64,000 nucleotides of DNA, taken from assembly GCA_963788505.1 (NCBI GenBank), contig CAWBGY010000009.1:1054001-1118000 (forward strand). The letters are read 5' to 3'. Positions 11,112-17,864 of this stretch are shown one piece after another. The notes below the pieces were generated by a model that was not told the origin of the DNA, did not search any database, and saw nothing but the letters and a program-made list of their open reading frames with translations. Numbering within the stretch: the first letter of the stretch is position 1; each line of letters starts with the position of its first letter. Made by a program: the position numbers and the translations under genes. This DNA is from JAIQFF01 sp963788505 (GTDB lineage: Bacteria; Acidobacteriota; Terriglobia; Terriglobales; Acidobacteriaceae).

Positions 11112-11773
11112 TGGGACAAAAAGTTCATCCCTACGGTTTTCGCCTGGGCTACACCAAGCCCTGGAAGTCGCGCTGGTTTGTGGAGCGCGATTACGACAAG
11201 CTGCTGCTCGAAGACGTCAAGCTGCGCAACGAGCTGAAAGACAAGCTCAAGTCGGCGGGCGTGAGCTCGATCGAAATCGAGCGTCCCGGCAACAAGCTGC
11301 GAGTCATCATTAAGACCGCGCGTCCGGGGATCATCATCGGCCGCAAGGGCGCCGAGATCGACAAACTCAAGGGTGACGTGCAGAAGCGGACCGGGCGCGA
11401 GGTCTATATCGATATCCAGGAAGTGCACAAGCCCGAACTGGACGCGCAACTGGTGTCGGAATCGATTGCCCTGCAGCTGGAAAAGCGGGTGGGCTTCCGC
11501 CGCGCCATGCGAAAAGCCGTGGACTCAGCGCTGCGCTTCGGTTGCAAAGGCATCAAGGTGCGGGTCAGCGGACGCCTGAATGGCAACGAAATCGCGCGCT
11601 CGGAGTGGTACCTGCAGGGCCGTTTGCCGCTGCACACCCTGCGCGCCGACATCGACTACGGTTTTACCGAAGCCCGCACCACCTACGGCGTGATCGGGGT
11701 GAAGTGCTGGGTCTACAAGGGCGAAATTCTGCCGGCCAAAAAACGCGAACCGCAGCAGGCCGGCGCGTTCTAA
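11111..11773 (+). CDS. rpsC: 30S ribosomal protein S3
   Basis: S3 guards the mRNA entry pore and has helicase activity together with S4. The 220-residue protein begins MGQKVHPYGFRLGYTKPWKS and has a KH domain with the GxxG loop in GIIIGRKGAEIDKLK. The C-terminal domain is marked by GIKVRVSGRLNGNEIARSEW and the final GVIGVKCWVYKGEI. It starts inside the rplV stop codon. A 39-nt repeat-derived spacer separates it from rplP. Confidence 0.98.
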   Translation: MGQKVHPYGFRLGYTKPWKSRWFVERDYDKLLLEDVKLRNELKDKLKSAGVSSIEIERPGNKLRVIIKTARPGIIIGRKGAEIDKLKGDVQKRTGREVYIDIQEVHKPELDAQLVSESIALQLEKRVGFRRAMRKAVDSALRFGCKGIKVRVSGRLNGNEIARSEWYLQGRLPLHTLRADIDYGFTEARTTYGVIGVKCWVYKGEILPAKKREPQQAGAF

Positions 11774-11782
11774 GAGGTTTTG

Positions 11783-11808
11783 CTGAGAGCTGAAAGCTGA
11801 GAGCCGAC
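11783..11808 (+). repeat. Short GAGCTGA array (rpsC-rplP)
   Basis: CTGAGAGCTGAAAGCTGAGA followed by GCCGA makes up most of the 39-nt spacer and reaches to TTTT before the rplP ATG. It is the shortest clear example of a repeat occupying the ribosome-binding position. Confidence 0.65.
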
Positions 11809-11812
11809 TTTT

Positions 11813-12229
11813 ATGTTGATGCCAAAGAAAGTGAAGTACCGCAAGCAGCAGCGCGGCCGCATGACCGGCAAGGCGTGGCGCGGGAGCCAGCTGGCGTTCG
11901 GCGACTTCGGCCTCAAGGTGCTGGAGCCCGGGTGGATTACCGACCGGCAGATTGAAGCGGCGCGCGTGGCCATGACCCGGTTCATCAAGCGCGGCGGCAA
12001 GATCCAGATCCGTCTGTTTCCCGACAAGCCGGTCACCAAGAAGCCGGCCGAAACCCGTATGGGTAAGGGCAAGGGAGCGCCCGACCACTGGGTGGCGGTG
12101 GTGCGGCCGGGCAAGATCCTGTTTGAGATGGAAGGCGTCACGCAGCAGGATGCCTCGGAGGCCATGCGATTGGCTTCCCACAAGCTGCCGCTGCGGACAG
12201 TGTTTGTGAAGCGCGAAGGTATTCACTAG
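11813..12229 (+). CDS. rplP: 50S ribosomal protein L16
   Basis: L16 contacts the A-site tRNA elbow and the 5S rRNA region. The 138-residue protein contains MPKKVKYRKQQRGRMTGKAW at the N-terminus, the conserved RMGKGKGAPDHWVAVVRPGK loop and a typical C-terminal helix region (DASEAMRLASHKLP). Two starts are possible, ATG 11813 and ATG 11819 (MPKKVK); the second is closer to the family norm. The upstream sequence is a GAGCTGA repeat followed by CTTTT, with no clear Shine-Dalgarno. Confidence 0.97.
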   Translation: MLMPKKVKYRKQQRGRMTGKAWRGSQLAFGDFGLKVLEPGWITDRQIEAARVAMTRFIKRGGKIQIRLFPDKPVTKKPAETRMGKGKGAPDHWVAVVRPGKILFEMEGVTQQDASEAMRLASHKLPLRTVFVKREGIH

Positions 12230-12271
12230 AAACAGCGCGTGCAAGAATTTGGAATTGAAAGCTGAACTGCT

Positions 12272-12487
12272 ATGAAATCGGAAAAAGTACGCAACTTGAC
12301 CGCGGAGGAGCTGGTTTCGCAGGAGCGCGAGCTTAGCGAACAGCTGTTCAAGCTGAAGTTCCAGCTCAACATGGGACAGACAGAGAGCTTGAAGAAGATT
12401 CGCGGCCTGCGCCGGGACATTGCGCGGGTCAAGACCATCGCTCGCGAGCGCGAGCTGGCCGCCACGAGCGGGACGGAGAAAAAGTAG
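12272..12487 (+). CDS. rpmC: 50S ribosomal protein L29
   Basis: L29 is a small helical-hairpin protein at the tunnel exit next to L23. The 71-residue product has the family pattern: NLTAEELVSQERELSEQLFK for the first helix and GLRRDIARVKTIARERE for the second. It ends one base before the rpsQ start, so L29 and S17 are almost certainly co-translated. GGAATTGAAAGCTGAA precedes the ATG and gives only a weak ribosome-binding site. Confidence 0.96.
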   Translation: MKSEKVRNLTAEELVSQERELSEQLFKLKFQLNMGQTESLKKIRGLRRDIARVKTIARERELAATSGTEKK

Positions 12488-12488
12488 C

Positions 12489-12821
12489 ATGGCTGAAACC
12501 AGGACACAATCCGCGGAACCGCAAGAGCAACCGCAGGCGGCCGGACGGCGCAAGATCGTAGTCGGCGAGGTGGTCTCGAGCCGCATGAACAAGACCATTG
12601 TGGTGCAGGTGGTGCGCAAGAAGGCGCATCCGTTCTACAAACGCGTGGTTTCGAAGGCCAAGAAGTTTTACGCCCACGATGAGAAGAATGTGGCCCGCGT
12701 GGGCGACGTGGTGCGCCTCGAAGAGACCCGCCCGCTGTCCAAGCTGAAGCGGTGGCGGCTGAAGGAAGTGGTGCGGCAGGCCGCCTTGGTGCCGGAAGTG
12801 GCGCTTCCGGAGGTCAGTTAA
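12489..12821 (+). CDS. rpsQ: 30S ribosomal protein S17
   Basis: S17 is an OB-fold protein that binds 16S rRNA early in assembly. From ATG 12489 the product is 110 residues; the frame stays open upstream inside rpmC but without family similarity. About 20 polar N-terminal residues precede the core RKIVVGEVVSSRMNKTIVVQ, which is followed by HPFYKRVVSKAKKFYAHDE and the VRLEETRPLSKLKRW signature. ACGGAGAAAAAG before the ATG supplies a Shine-Dalgarno in the end of rpmC. Confidence 0.97.
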   Translation: MAETRTQSAEPQEQPQAAGRRKIVVGEVVSSRMNKTIVVQVVRKKAHPFYKRVVSKAKKFYAHDEKNVARVGDVVRLEETRPLSKLKRWRLKEVVRQAALVPEVALPEVS

Positions 12822-12860
12822 GCGGTTGGTACGGGCAGCAGCGCAGAGGGAGATTCGATT

Positions 12861-13232
12861 ATGGCTGTGATGATGAGATCGATGCTCGAGGTGGCCGACA
12901 ACTCCGGCGCCCGCAAGCTGCAGATGATTCTGCCGCTGGGGGGTTCGACCGGTTTGAATGCCGGGCTGGGTGACGTCATCACCGCCAGCGTGAAAGAGGC
13001 GGCCCCGGAAGGCCAGGTGCAGAAGGGGAAAGTGGTGAAGGCGGTCATCGTGCGTACCCGCAAGGAACACCGCCGCCGCGACGGCACCTACATCCGCTTC
13101 GACAGCAATGCGGCGGTGCTGATCAACGACGCCGGCGAGCCGGTCGGGACCCGCGTCTTTGGGCCGGTGGCCCGTGAACTGCGCGAGCGCAAGTTTCTGA
13201 AGATTGTGTCGCTGGCGCCGGAAGTCCTTTAG
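12861..13232 (+). CDS. rplN: 50S ribosomal protein L14
   Basis: L14 lies at the subunit interface and is the site where the silencing factor RsfS binds in other bacteria. The 123-residue protein shows the family core LEVADNSGARKLQMI, GDVITASVKEA, KGKVVKAVIVRTRKEHRR and the C-terminal GTRVFGPVARELRERKFLKI. The start MAVMMRSMLEVADNSGA could also be read from ATG 12873 or 12882; 12861 is preferred because GAGGGAGA lies upstream. This is one of the spc-cluster genes whose spacer lacks repeats and keeps a Shine-Dalgarno. Confidence 0.97.
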   Translation: MAVMMRSMLEVADNSGARKLQMILPLGGSTGLNAGLGDVITASVKEAAPEGQVQKGKVVKAVIVRTRKEHRRRDGTYIRFDSNAAVLINDAGEPVGTRVFGPVARELRERKFLKIVSLAPEVL

Positions 13233-13251
13233 CCGCGCGGATTGGGACTGA

Positions 13252-13308
13252 GTATCAAGAGCTGAAAGCCGGGAGCTGAGAACCGAGAATCCAGAATACG
13301 GGAATCCA
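13252..13308 (+). repeat. AGCTGA and GAATCCAGAATAC repeats (rplN-rplX)
   Basis: AAGAGCTGAAAGCCGGGAGC is followed by a different unit, GAGAATCCAGAATACGGGAA and TCCAGA, running to the rplX ATG. The second unit (roughly GAATCCA) is found only here. Confidence 0.65.
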
Positions 13309-13310
13309 GA

Positions 13311-13655
13311 ATGAAGACAGTCGAGAGAGCGAACAAGCGGGTTGACCTTCGGCGCAACGATACGGTCAGGGTGGTCACCGGGCGCGACAAGGGAAAAGAA
13401 GGCCGGGTGCTGCGCATTTTTCCCAATGACGACAAGGTCCTGGTCGAGCATGTGATGGTGGTGAAGAAGCACGTGCGGCCCAACCCGCAGCACAACGTGA
13501 AGGGCGGAATCGCCGAGCAGGAGAGCCGGATCGCGATCTCGAACGTGGGACTGATGTGTCCGAGCTGCAAGCGTCCGGTCCGCATCGGACACGAGTTCCA
13601 GGGCGAGCGCAAGGTGCGCGTGTGCCGCAAGTGCGGGGCCACGCTCGATAAATAG
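13311..13655 (+). CDS. rplX: 50S ribosomal protein L24, zinc-ribbon form
   Basis: L24 starts large-subunit assembly and sits near the tunnel exit. The 114-residue protein has the KOW motif in DTVRVVTGRDKGKEGRVLRI. Unlike E. coli L24, it carries two CxxC pairs, C83-C86 (MCPSCKRP) and C105-C108 (VCRKCG), which should bind zinc; such cysteine-containing versions are known from other phyla. The ATG comes after a GAATCCAGAATACGGGAATC repeat, with GGGAA as a weak Shine-Dalgarno. Confidence 0.97.
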   Translation: MKTVERANKRVDLRRNDTVRVVTGRDKGKEGRVLRIFPNDDKVLVEHVMVVKKHVRPNPQHNVKGGIAEQESRIAISNVGLMCPSCKRPVRIGHEFQGERKVRVCRKCGATLDK

Positions 13656-13659
13656 CTTT

Positions 13660-13783
13660 GAGCCGTTGGCTCTTGGCTTTTAGCCCGGGCCCACAGTACT
13701 TAGATTTTTGAAGGAACTCACGCAGCGGTAGACGTTGGAATTTCAGAGCTAACGGCTAAGAGCGAATAGCTAAAAGCTGAACC
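13660..13783 (+). repeat. Opposed AGCT-family blocks (rplX-rplE)
   Basis: TTGAGCCGTTGGCTCTTGGC (from about 13658) faces CAGAGCTAACGGCTAAGAGC (about 13745) across some 60 nt of unrelated sequence. The blocks are complementary in part and could pair. Confidence 0.7.
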
Positions 13784-13821
13784 CAACAATCCGACACCGT
13801 GAGAGAAGGCAACGTAAGCAA

Positions 13822-14448
13822 ATGGCAAAAGAAAAAAGAGACAAGCAAGGCGAAAAGCAGCAGCAGGAGGCGAAGCCGGCGCAGGCGCATCACAGCGCCA
13901 AGGAGACGCCGCGGCTCAAGGGTCGCTTCAAGGCCGAGATTGCGCCCGCGCTGATGAAGGAATTCGACTTGAAGAATCCCATGGCGGTGCCGCACCTGCA
14001 CAAAATCGTGGTCAATATGGGTGTGGGTGAAGCCACGCAGAATGCCAAGATCCTCGATCCCGCGGTCAATGAGTTGGGCCAGATCACCGGCCAGAAGCCG
14101 GTGACGACCAAGGCCAAGAAATCGATTGCGGCCTTCAAGGTGCGGGAAGGCCAGGCCATCGGCGCCATGGTCACGCTGCGCGGCGATCGCATGTGGGAGT
14201 TTCTGGACCGGCTGCTGAACGTTGCGCTGCCGCGAGTGCGTGATTTTCGCGGAGTTTCCACGAAGTCGTTCGACGGGCGCGGCAACTACACGCTGGGCTT
14301 GCACGACCAGCTGATTTTTCCCGAGATCGACTATTCCCGCGTGGACAAGACCAAGGGAATGAACGTCACCATCGTGACTACGGCAGGGAATGATGATCAG
14401 GCGCGGGTGCTGCTGAAGCACCTGGGGATGCCGTTCCGGCCGAATTGA
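13822..14448 (+). CDS. rplE: 50S ribosomal protein L5, with N-terminal extension
   Basis: L5 binds 5S rRNA and contacts P-site tRNA. The family core begins near residue 33 (LKGRFKAEIAPALMKEF) and includes NPMAVPHLHKIVVNMGVGEA, GQKPVTTKAKKSIAAFKVRE, and DFRGVSTKSFDGRGNYTLG. Before it there are about 30 Lys/Gln/Glu-rich residues (MAKEKRDKQGEKQQQEAKPA) absent from the usual 180-residue protein, which gives 208 in total. The start is ATG 13822 after GAGAGAAGGCAACG; a later in-frame start close to the core was not apparent. Confidence 0.96.
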   Translation: MAKEKRDKQGEKQQQEAKPAQAHHSAKETPRLKGRFKAEIAPALMKEFDLKNPMAVPHLHKIVVNMGVGEATQNAKILDPAVNELGQITGQKPVTTKAKKSIAAFKVREGQAIGAMVTLRGDRMWEFLDRLLNVALPRVRDFRGVSTKSFDGRGNYTLGLHDQLIFPEIDYSRVDKTKGMNVTIVTTAGNDDQARVLLKHLGMPFRPN

Positions 14449-14573
14449 TGGGCGGGGAACGGCGATCGGGGTGGCAAGAGCACAAGAGCAAGAGATTGAT
14501 CAACCAGTCTTAACTGAGAGCGGACGGTGGGAAGCAAAGCGCGAGAAGCCGGACGCTAGGAGCCAAAAGTAAA

Positions 14574-14798
14574 TTGACAACCGCAAAACGAGTCAAGGAC
14601 GCGAAGATCGAGAAGACGTTTGAGAACGCGCGCAACGAAAAACAGGCCAGGCCGAAGTTTTCCACGCGGCGGCACAACCGCTGCAAGCTGTGTGGGCGGC
14701 CGCGCGCCTATCTGCGCAAGTTCGGCATTTGCCGCCTGTGTTTCCGCGGCCTGGCGTTGCGGGGAGAGATTCCCGGGGTTTCGAAGTCGTCCTGGTAG
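14574..14798 (+). CDS. rpsN: 30S ribosomal protein S14, zinc-binding (type Z)
   Basis: S14 is part of the 30S head. The 74-residue product has the short, zinc-binding form: C37-K-L-C40 and C53-R-L-C56 in a ribbon, with RPKFSTRRHNRCKLCGRPRA and the C-terminus IPGVSKSSW. The start is a TTG at 14574 with AGGAG at 14558-14562; no ATG in this frame leaves the complete protein, so a non-ATG start is required. The N-terminal 20 residues (KRVKDAKIEKTFENARNEK) are longer than in typical 61-residue type Z proteins. Confidence 0.93.
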   Translation: MTTAKRVKDAKIEKTFENARNEKQARPKFSTRRHNRCKLCGRPRAYLRKFGICRLCFRGLALRGEIPGVSKSSW

Positions 14799-14830
14799 GG
14801 AAGTCGTGGTAGGGAAGCGGAAACGAATCT

Positions 14831-14870
14831 CCCACCCTGCGCAAAGAACGCGCCAGGGTGGGGCACCCGG
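14831..14870 (+). repeat. REP-like palindrome CCCACCCTG (rpsN-rpsH)
   Basis: CCCACCCTGCGC and GCGCCAGGGTGGG form a hairpin with an AAAGAAC loop, followed by GCACCCG. I recall closely similar CCACCCT...AGGGTGG GCACCC elements as dispersed repeats in acidobacterial genomes. It lies in a 155-nt spacer with no other feature. Confidence 0.7.
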
Positions 14871-14953
14871 GTCCGGGTGAGATCGTCGTCGCGGGTTCTT
14901 CGGTGCACGGCAGATGGGGCCGAAGCAAACGGGCGGCGGAGGAGAAGCAAACG

Positions 14954-15352
14954 ATGAATTTGACCGATCCGGTCGCAGACATGCTGACGCGCATTCGCAA
15001 TGCGATACGCGCCCGCCACCAGAAGGTTGACGTTCCTGCCTCCAAGCTGAAGCTGGAGATTGCCCGCATCCTCAAAGAGGAAGGCTATATCTCCAATTTC
15101 AAGCCGGCGGAGGAGGAAGGCCACAAGGTCCTGCGCATCTATTTGAAGTACGGCAACAACAACGAAGCCGCGATCTCGAATGTCGAGCGCGTGTCCCGGC
15201 CGGGTTGCCGGGTCTACGTGCGGCGCAGCGAAATCCCGCGCGTGCTGGGCGGGATGGGCATCAACATTCTGACCACGCCCCGCGGAGTCATGACCGGACG
15301 CCAGGCCCGCAAGCAGGGCGTGGGCGGCGAAGTGCTGTGCGAGATCTGGTAG
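14954..15352 (+). CDS. rpsH: 30S ribosomal protein S8
   Basis: S8 binds the central domain of 16S rRNA and, in E. coli, represses translation of the spc operon. From ATG 14954 the protein is 132 residues, starting MNLTDPVADMLTRIRNAIRA. The C-terminal rRNA-binding segment (GGMGINILTTPRGVMTGRQA, then RKQGVGGEVLCEIW) is complete. The frame is open upstream to 14858, but that stretch includes the REP-like palindrome and is not part of the family. GGAGGAGAAG precedes the ATG. Confidence 0.97.
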   Translation: MNLTDPVADMLTRIRNAIRARHQKVDVPASKLKLEIARILKEEGYISNFKPAEEEGHKVLRIYLKYGNNNEAAISNVERVSRPGCRVYVRRSEIPRVLGGMGINILTTPRGVMTGRQARKQGVGGEVLCEIW

Positions 15353-15360
15353 GGAAAACC

Positions 15361-15452
15361 GGCTCTTAGCTCTTAGCCTTTGGCTTTTAGCCAAAGACTG
15401 AGGCGTAGAGCGGTGGTAAGAAGCTAAGAGCTGACAGCTAAAGGCTAAGAGC
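15361..15452 (+). repeat. Inverted AGCT-family repeat (rpsH-rplF)
   Basis: GGCTCTTAGCTCTTAGCCTT at 15361 opposes CAGCTAAAGGCTAAGAGCTG at about 15434, with a 40-nt centre. The right arm reaches to ACTTT before the rplF ATG. Confidence 0.8.
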
Positions 15453-15459
15453 TGACTTT

Positions 15460-15999
15460 ATGTCAAGAATTGGAAGAAAACCGATCCCGCTCCCCAAGGG
15501 AGTCGTGGTAAAGCTGGAAGGCACCATGGTGAACGTGCAGGGGCCCAAGGGCAAGCTGGATACCCAGCTGCCGCGCGGCATCCGCATGGAGCAGCAGGAT
15601 GGCAACCTGGTGGCGATCCGGGAGAATGACTCGCAGGCCGCGGTCCATGGCCTGGCTCGCGCCCTGGTCAACAACGCAGTTGAGGGCGTGACCAAAGGCT
15701 GGACCCGGGAGCTGGAAATTGTCGGCATCGGGTATCGCGCCGAGCTCAAGGGAAAGACCACGGTGGTCTTCAGCCTGGGCTACTCGCATCCCATCGAATA
15801 CCCGCTGCCGGCCGGAATTGAAGCCACCGTGGACCCGAAGCAGACCAAGCTCAGCGTCACCGGCATCGACCGCCAGAAAGTGGGACAGGTGGCGGCTGAA
15901 ATGCGCGGCCTGCGGCCGCCCGATCCGTACAAAAACAAGGGTGTGCGGTATGCCGGCGAGCGCCTGAAGAAGAAGGTGGGTAAGACCGGAGCGAAATAA
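15460..15999 (+). CDS. rplF: 50S ribosomal protein L6
   Basis: L6 consists of two similar domains and lies near the factor-binding site. The 179-residue protein starts MSRIGRKPIPLPKGV and contains VQGPKGKLDTQLPRG, GYRAELKGKTTVVFSLGYSH and the signature RGLRPPDPYKNKGVRYAGE near the C-terminus. The upstream region is an AGCT repeat ending GAGCTGACTTT directly before the ATG; no canonical Shine-Dalgarno is seen. Confidence 0.98.
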   Translation: MSRIGRKPIPLPKGVVVKLEGTMVNVQGPKGKLDTQLPRGIRMEQQDGNLVAIRENDSQAAVHGLARALVNNAVEGVTKGWTRELEIVGIGYRAELKGKTTVVFSLGYSHPIEYPLPAGIEATVDPKQTKLSVTGIDRQKVGQVAAEMRGLRPPDPYKNKGVRYAGERLKKKVGKTGAK

Positions 16000-16004
16000 C
16001 CGTC

Positions 16005-16136
16005 TTTGGCCCTTGGTCGTTGGTCGTTGGCCAACCCCGAACGGCAGCGGACGGAACGCTACGAAAATTGTTGAGAGTCGTGATCTCTGGTTTTGCGTTT
16101 TTGCCAACGACCAAGGACCAACGACCAAGGACCAAA
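16005..16136 (+). repeat. Inverted TTGGTCGTT repeat (rplF-rplR)
   Basis: CTTGGTCGTTGGTCGTTGGC (16012-16031) and GCCAACGACCAAGGACCAAC (from 16103), continuing ACGACCAAGGACC to 16133, are complementary over roughly 20 nt and flank about 70 nt of other sequence. The right block ends four bases before the rplR ATG, where ACCAAGGACC may double as a weak ribosome-binding site. Confidence 0.85.
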
Positions 16137-16137
16137 A

Positions 16138-16503
16138 ATGCTGACCCAGACATCGAAGAATGCGAACCGGCGGCACGTGCACAAACGTATCCGCAAGAAG
16201 GTTGTAGGCACGTCCGAGCGTCCACGGTTGAACGTGTATCGCTCGTTGAATCACATTTATGTTCAGCTGATCGACGACCTGAAGGGCGCGACCCTGGTTT
16301 CGGCGAACTCCGCCGAAGGCAAAAAGGGCGAGCGGCGCACCGGAGGCAATCTGGCGGCGGCCAAGAGTGTAGGCAAAAACATTGCCGAGCGCGCCAAGGC
16401 CAAGGGCATCGACAAAGTCGTGTTCGACCGCGGCGGATACATTTATCACGGACGGGTCAAGGCCCTGGCCGATTCCGCCCGCGAAGCCGGACTGAAGTTT
16501 TAA
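16138..16503 (+). CDS. rplR: 50S ribosomal protein L18
   Basis: L18 binds 5S rRNA together with L5. The start MLTQTSKNANRRHVHKRIRK gives 121 residues, the normal size; the frame is open to 16093, but that part is repeat sequence. The core has RPRLNVYRSLNHIYVQLIDD, AAAKSVGKNIAERAKAKGI and the C-terminal DRGGYIYHGRVKALADSARE typical of the family. The ATG lies immediately behind a TTGGTCGTT-family repeat. Confidence 0.97.
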   Translation: MLTQTSKNANRRHVHKRIRKKVVGTSERPRLNVYRSLNHIYVQLIDDLKGATLVSANSAEGKKGERRTGGNLAAAKSVGKNIAERAKAKGIDKVVFDRGGYIYHGRVKALADSAREAGLKF

Positions 16504-16504
16504 C

Positions 16505-16616
16505 AAATTGAGTCATTGGGTAATTGAGAAATCGGGTCATTGAAAAGCAAAGAAGCGATTGAAACGGGCCGCGGGTTTCAAATTACTCAATTGCTAAATT
16601 GCCCAATTACCAAATT
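16505..16616 (+). repeat. Inverted AATTG repeat (rplR-rpsE)
   Basis: CAAATTGAGTCATTGGGTAA (from 16504) faces CAAATTACTCAATTGCTAAA and TTGCCCAATTACCAAATT (16579-16616). The two AT-rich blocks can pair around a GC-rich centre. The composition is strikingly lower in GC than the flanking genes. Confidence 0.8.
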
Positions 16617-16632
16617 TTCGAAATGAGAATCA

Positions 16633-17142
16633 ATGCCAACAGTGATTAAGAAGCTTGATGCGAATTCGTACCAGTTGAAAGACCAGGTGGTTTCGATCAA
16701 CCGCGTCACCAAAGTGGTCAAGGGCGGCAAGAACCTTTCCTTCGCGGCCCTGGTGGTGGTGGGAGACCCGAGCGCGGCGGTCGTGGGCTATGGTTCGGGG
16801 AAAGCGAAAGAAGTTCCCCAAGCCATTCGCAAGGGGATTGAGTCGGCGAAGAAGAACCTGATGCGGGTCAACCTCACGCAGACCAGCATTCCGCATCTCG
16901 TGCTCGGGCGTTATGGCTCGGGACGGGTGCTGCTGAAGCCGGCTCCGGAAGGTACCGGGGTGATTGCGGGCGGCGCGGTGCGCGCGGTTATGACGTCGGC
17001 GGGCATTCAGAATGTGCTCACGAAATCGATTGGCACCACCAATCCGCACAACGTCATCAAAGCGACGTTTGACGCGCTGAAGCATTTGAAGAACCGCAGC
17101 GATGTGGCTGCCATGCGCGGCAAGTCGGTCGAGGAACTGTAA
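16633..17142 (+). CDS. rpsE: 30S ribosomal protein S5
   Basis: S5 lies by the decoding region, and substitutions in it can cause ambiguity or spectinomycin resistance. The 169-residue protein has the double-stranded-RNA-binding-like N-terminal domain (VVSINRVTKVVKGGKNLSFA, with the spectinomycin loop VTKVVKGGKN) and the second domain with GTGVIAGGAVRAVMTSAGI and GTTNPHNVIKATFDAL. The start MPTVIKKLDANSY is preceded by GAAATGAGAATCA. The stop lies two bases before the rpmD ATG. Confidence 0.97.
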   Translation: MPTVIKKLDANSYQLKDQVVSINRVTKVVKGGKNLSFAALVVVGDPSAAVVGYGSGKAKEVPQAIRKGIESAKKNLMRVNLTQTSIPHLVLGRYGSGRVLLKPAPEGTGVIAGGAVRAVMTSAGIQNVLTKSIGTTNPHNVIKATFDALKHLKNRSDVAAMRGKSVEEL

Positions 17143-17144
17143 TC

Positions 17145-17363
17145 ATGCCCAATAAACTGGCCAAGAAACCGTATGCCGGCGGCGCCGCCAAGCTCCACCT
17201 GAAGTGGGTGCGCTCGGCGATTTGTGCTCCCGTGCAACAGAAGCTGGTGGTCAAGGGCCTGGGTTTCACCCGGTTGAACCAGGTCATCGAGCGGCCGGAC
17301 AACCCTGCCATTCGCGGCATGGTAGCCAAGGTGCCGCACCTGGTGGAGATCGTTCAGTCGTAA
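17145..17363 (+). CDS. rpmD: 50S ribosomal protein L30
   Basis: L30 is a small large-subunit protein. The product is 72 residues, about ten longer than usual at the N-terminus (MPNKLAKKPYAGGAAK). The family core follows: LHLKWVRSAICAPVQQKLVV, then KGLGFTRLNQVIERPDNPAI and the C-terminal RGMVAKVPHLVEIV. It starts two bases after rpsE, with GTCGAGGAACTG upstream as ribosome-binding region, and is likely translated by the same ribosomes. Confidence 0.96.
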   Translation: MPNKLAKKPYAGGAAKLHLKWVRSAICAPVQQKLVVKGLGFTRLNQVIERPDNPAIRGMVAKVPHLVEIVQS

Positions 17364-17421
17364 GTCATCAGTCATCAGTCCTCAGCCAAAACTGAGAGCT
17401 GACAACTGACCGCTGAGAGCT
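17364..17421 (+). repeat. GTCATCA and CTGAGAGCTGA repeats (rpmD-rplO)
   Basis: GTCATCAGTCATCAGTCCTC is followed by ACTGAGAGCTGACAACTGAC and CGCTGAGAGC, occupying almost the whole 63-nt spacer up to TTATTT before the rplO ATG. Confidence 0.75.
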
Positions 17422-17426
17422 TATTT

Positions 17427-17861
17427 ATGAATCTTTCGAACATTCGCGCACCAAAGAAGGCGACGGCCAACAAGAAACGCGTGGGCCGCGGCATGGGTTC
17501 GGGTATGGGCAAGACCTCGACCCGCGGCCATAAGGGCCAGCGCTCGCGCAGCGGTTCGCGCATGATGCGCGGTTTTGAAGGCGGGCAGATGCCCTTGCAC
17601 CGGCGCATGCCGAAGCGTGGATTCACCAACATCTTCCGCCAGGAATTCAATATCGTGAACCTGGAGAAGCTGGCGGCGCTGGGCGAGACTACCATCACTC
17701 CCGACGTATTGCGCAAGGCGGGAGTGATCAAAGGCAAGCATCCGGTGAAGGTGCTGGGAGATGGGGAACTGACCAGCGCGCTCACGGTGCACGCCCACAA
17801 ATTTTCCAAGTCGGCCCAGGAAAAGATCACCAAGGCCGGCGGCAAGTTCGAGGTGCTGTAG
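17427..17861 (+). CDS. rplO: 50S ribosomal protein L15
   Basis: L15 is a late-assembly large-subunit protein with a long extended N-terminus. The 144-residue product starts MNLSNIRAPKKATANKKRVG and shows the RGMGSGMGKTSTRGHKGQ and RSGSRMMRGFEGGQMPLHRR segments characteristic of the family, ending AGGKFEVL. It stops three bases before the secY ATG. The upstream region is a repeat ending GAGAGCTTATTT. Confidence 0.97.
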   Translation: MNLSNIRAPKKATANKKRVGRGMGSGMGKTSTRGHKGQRSRSGSRMMRGFEGGQMPLHRRMPKRGFTNIFRQEFNIVNLEKLAALGETTITPDVLRKAGVIKGKHPVKVLGDGELTSALTVHAHKFSKSAQEKITKAGGKFEVL

Positions 17862-17864
17862 CCG

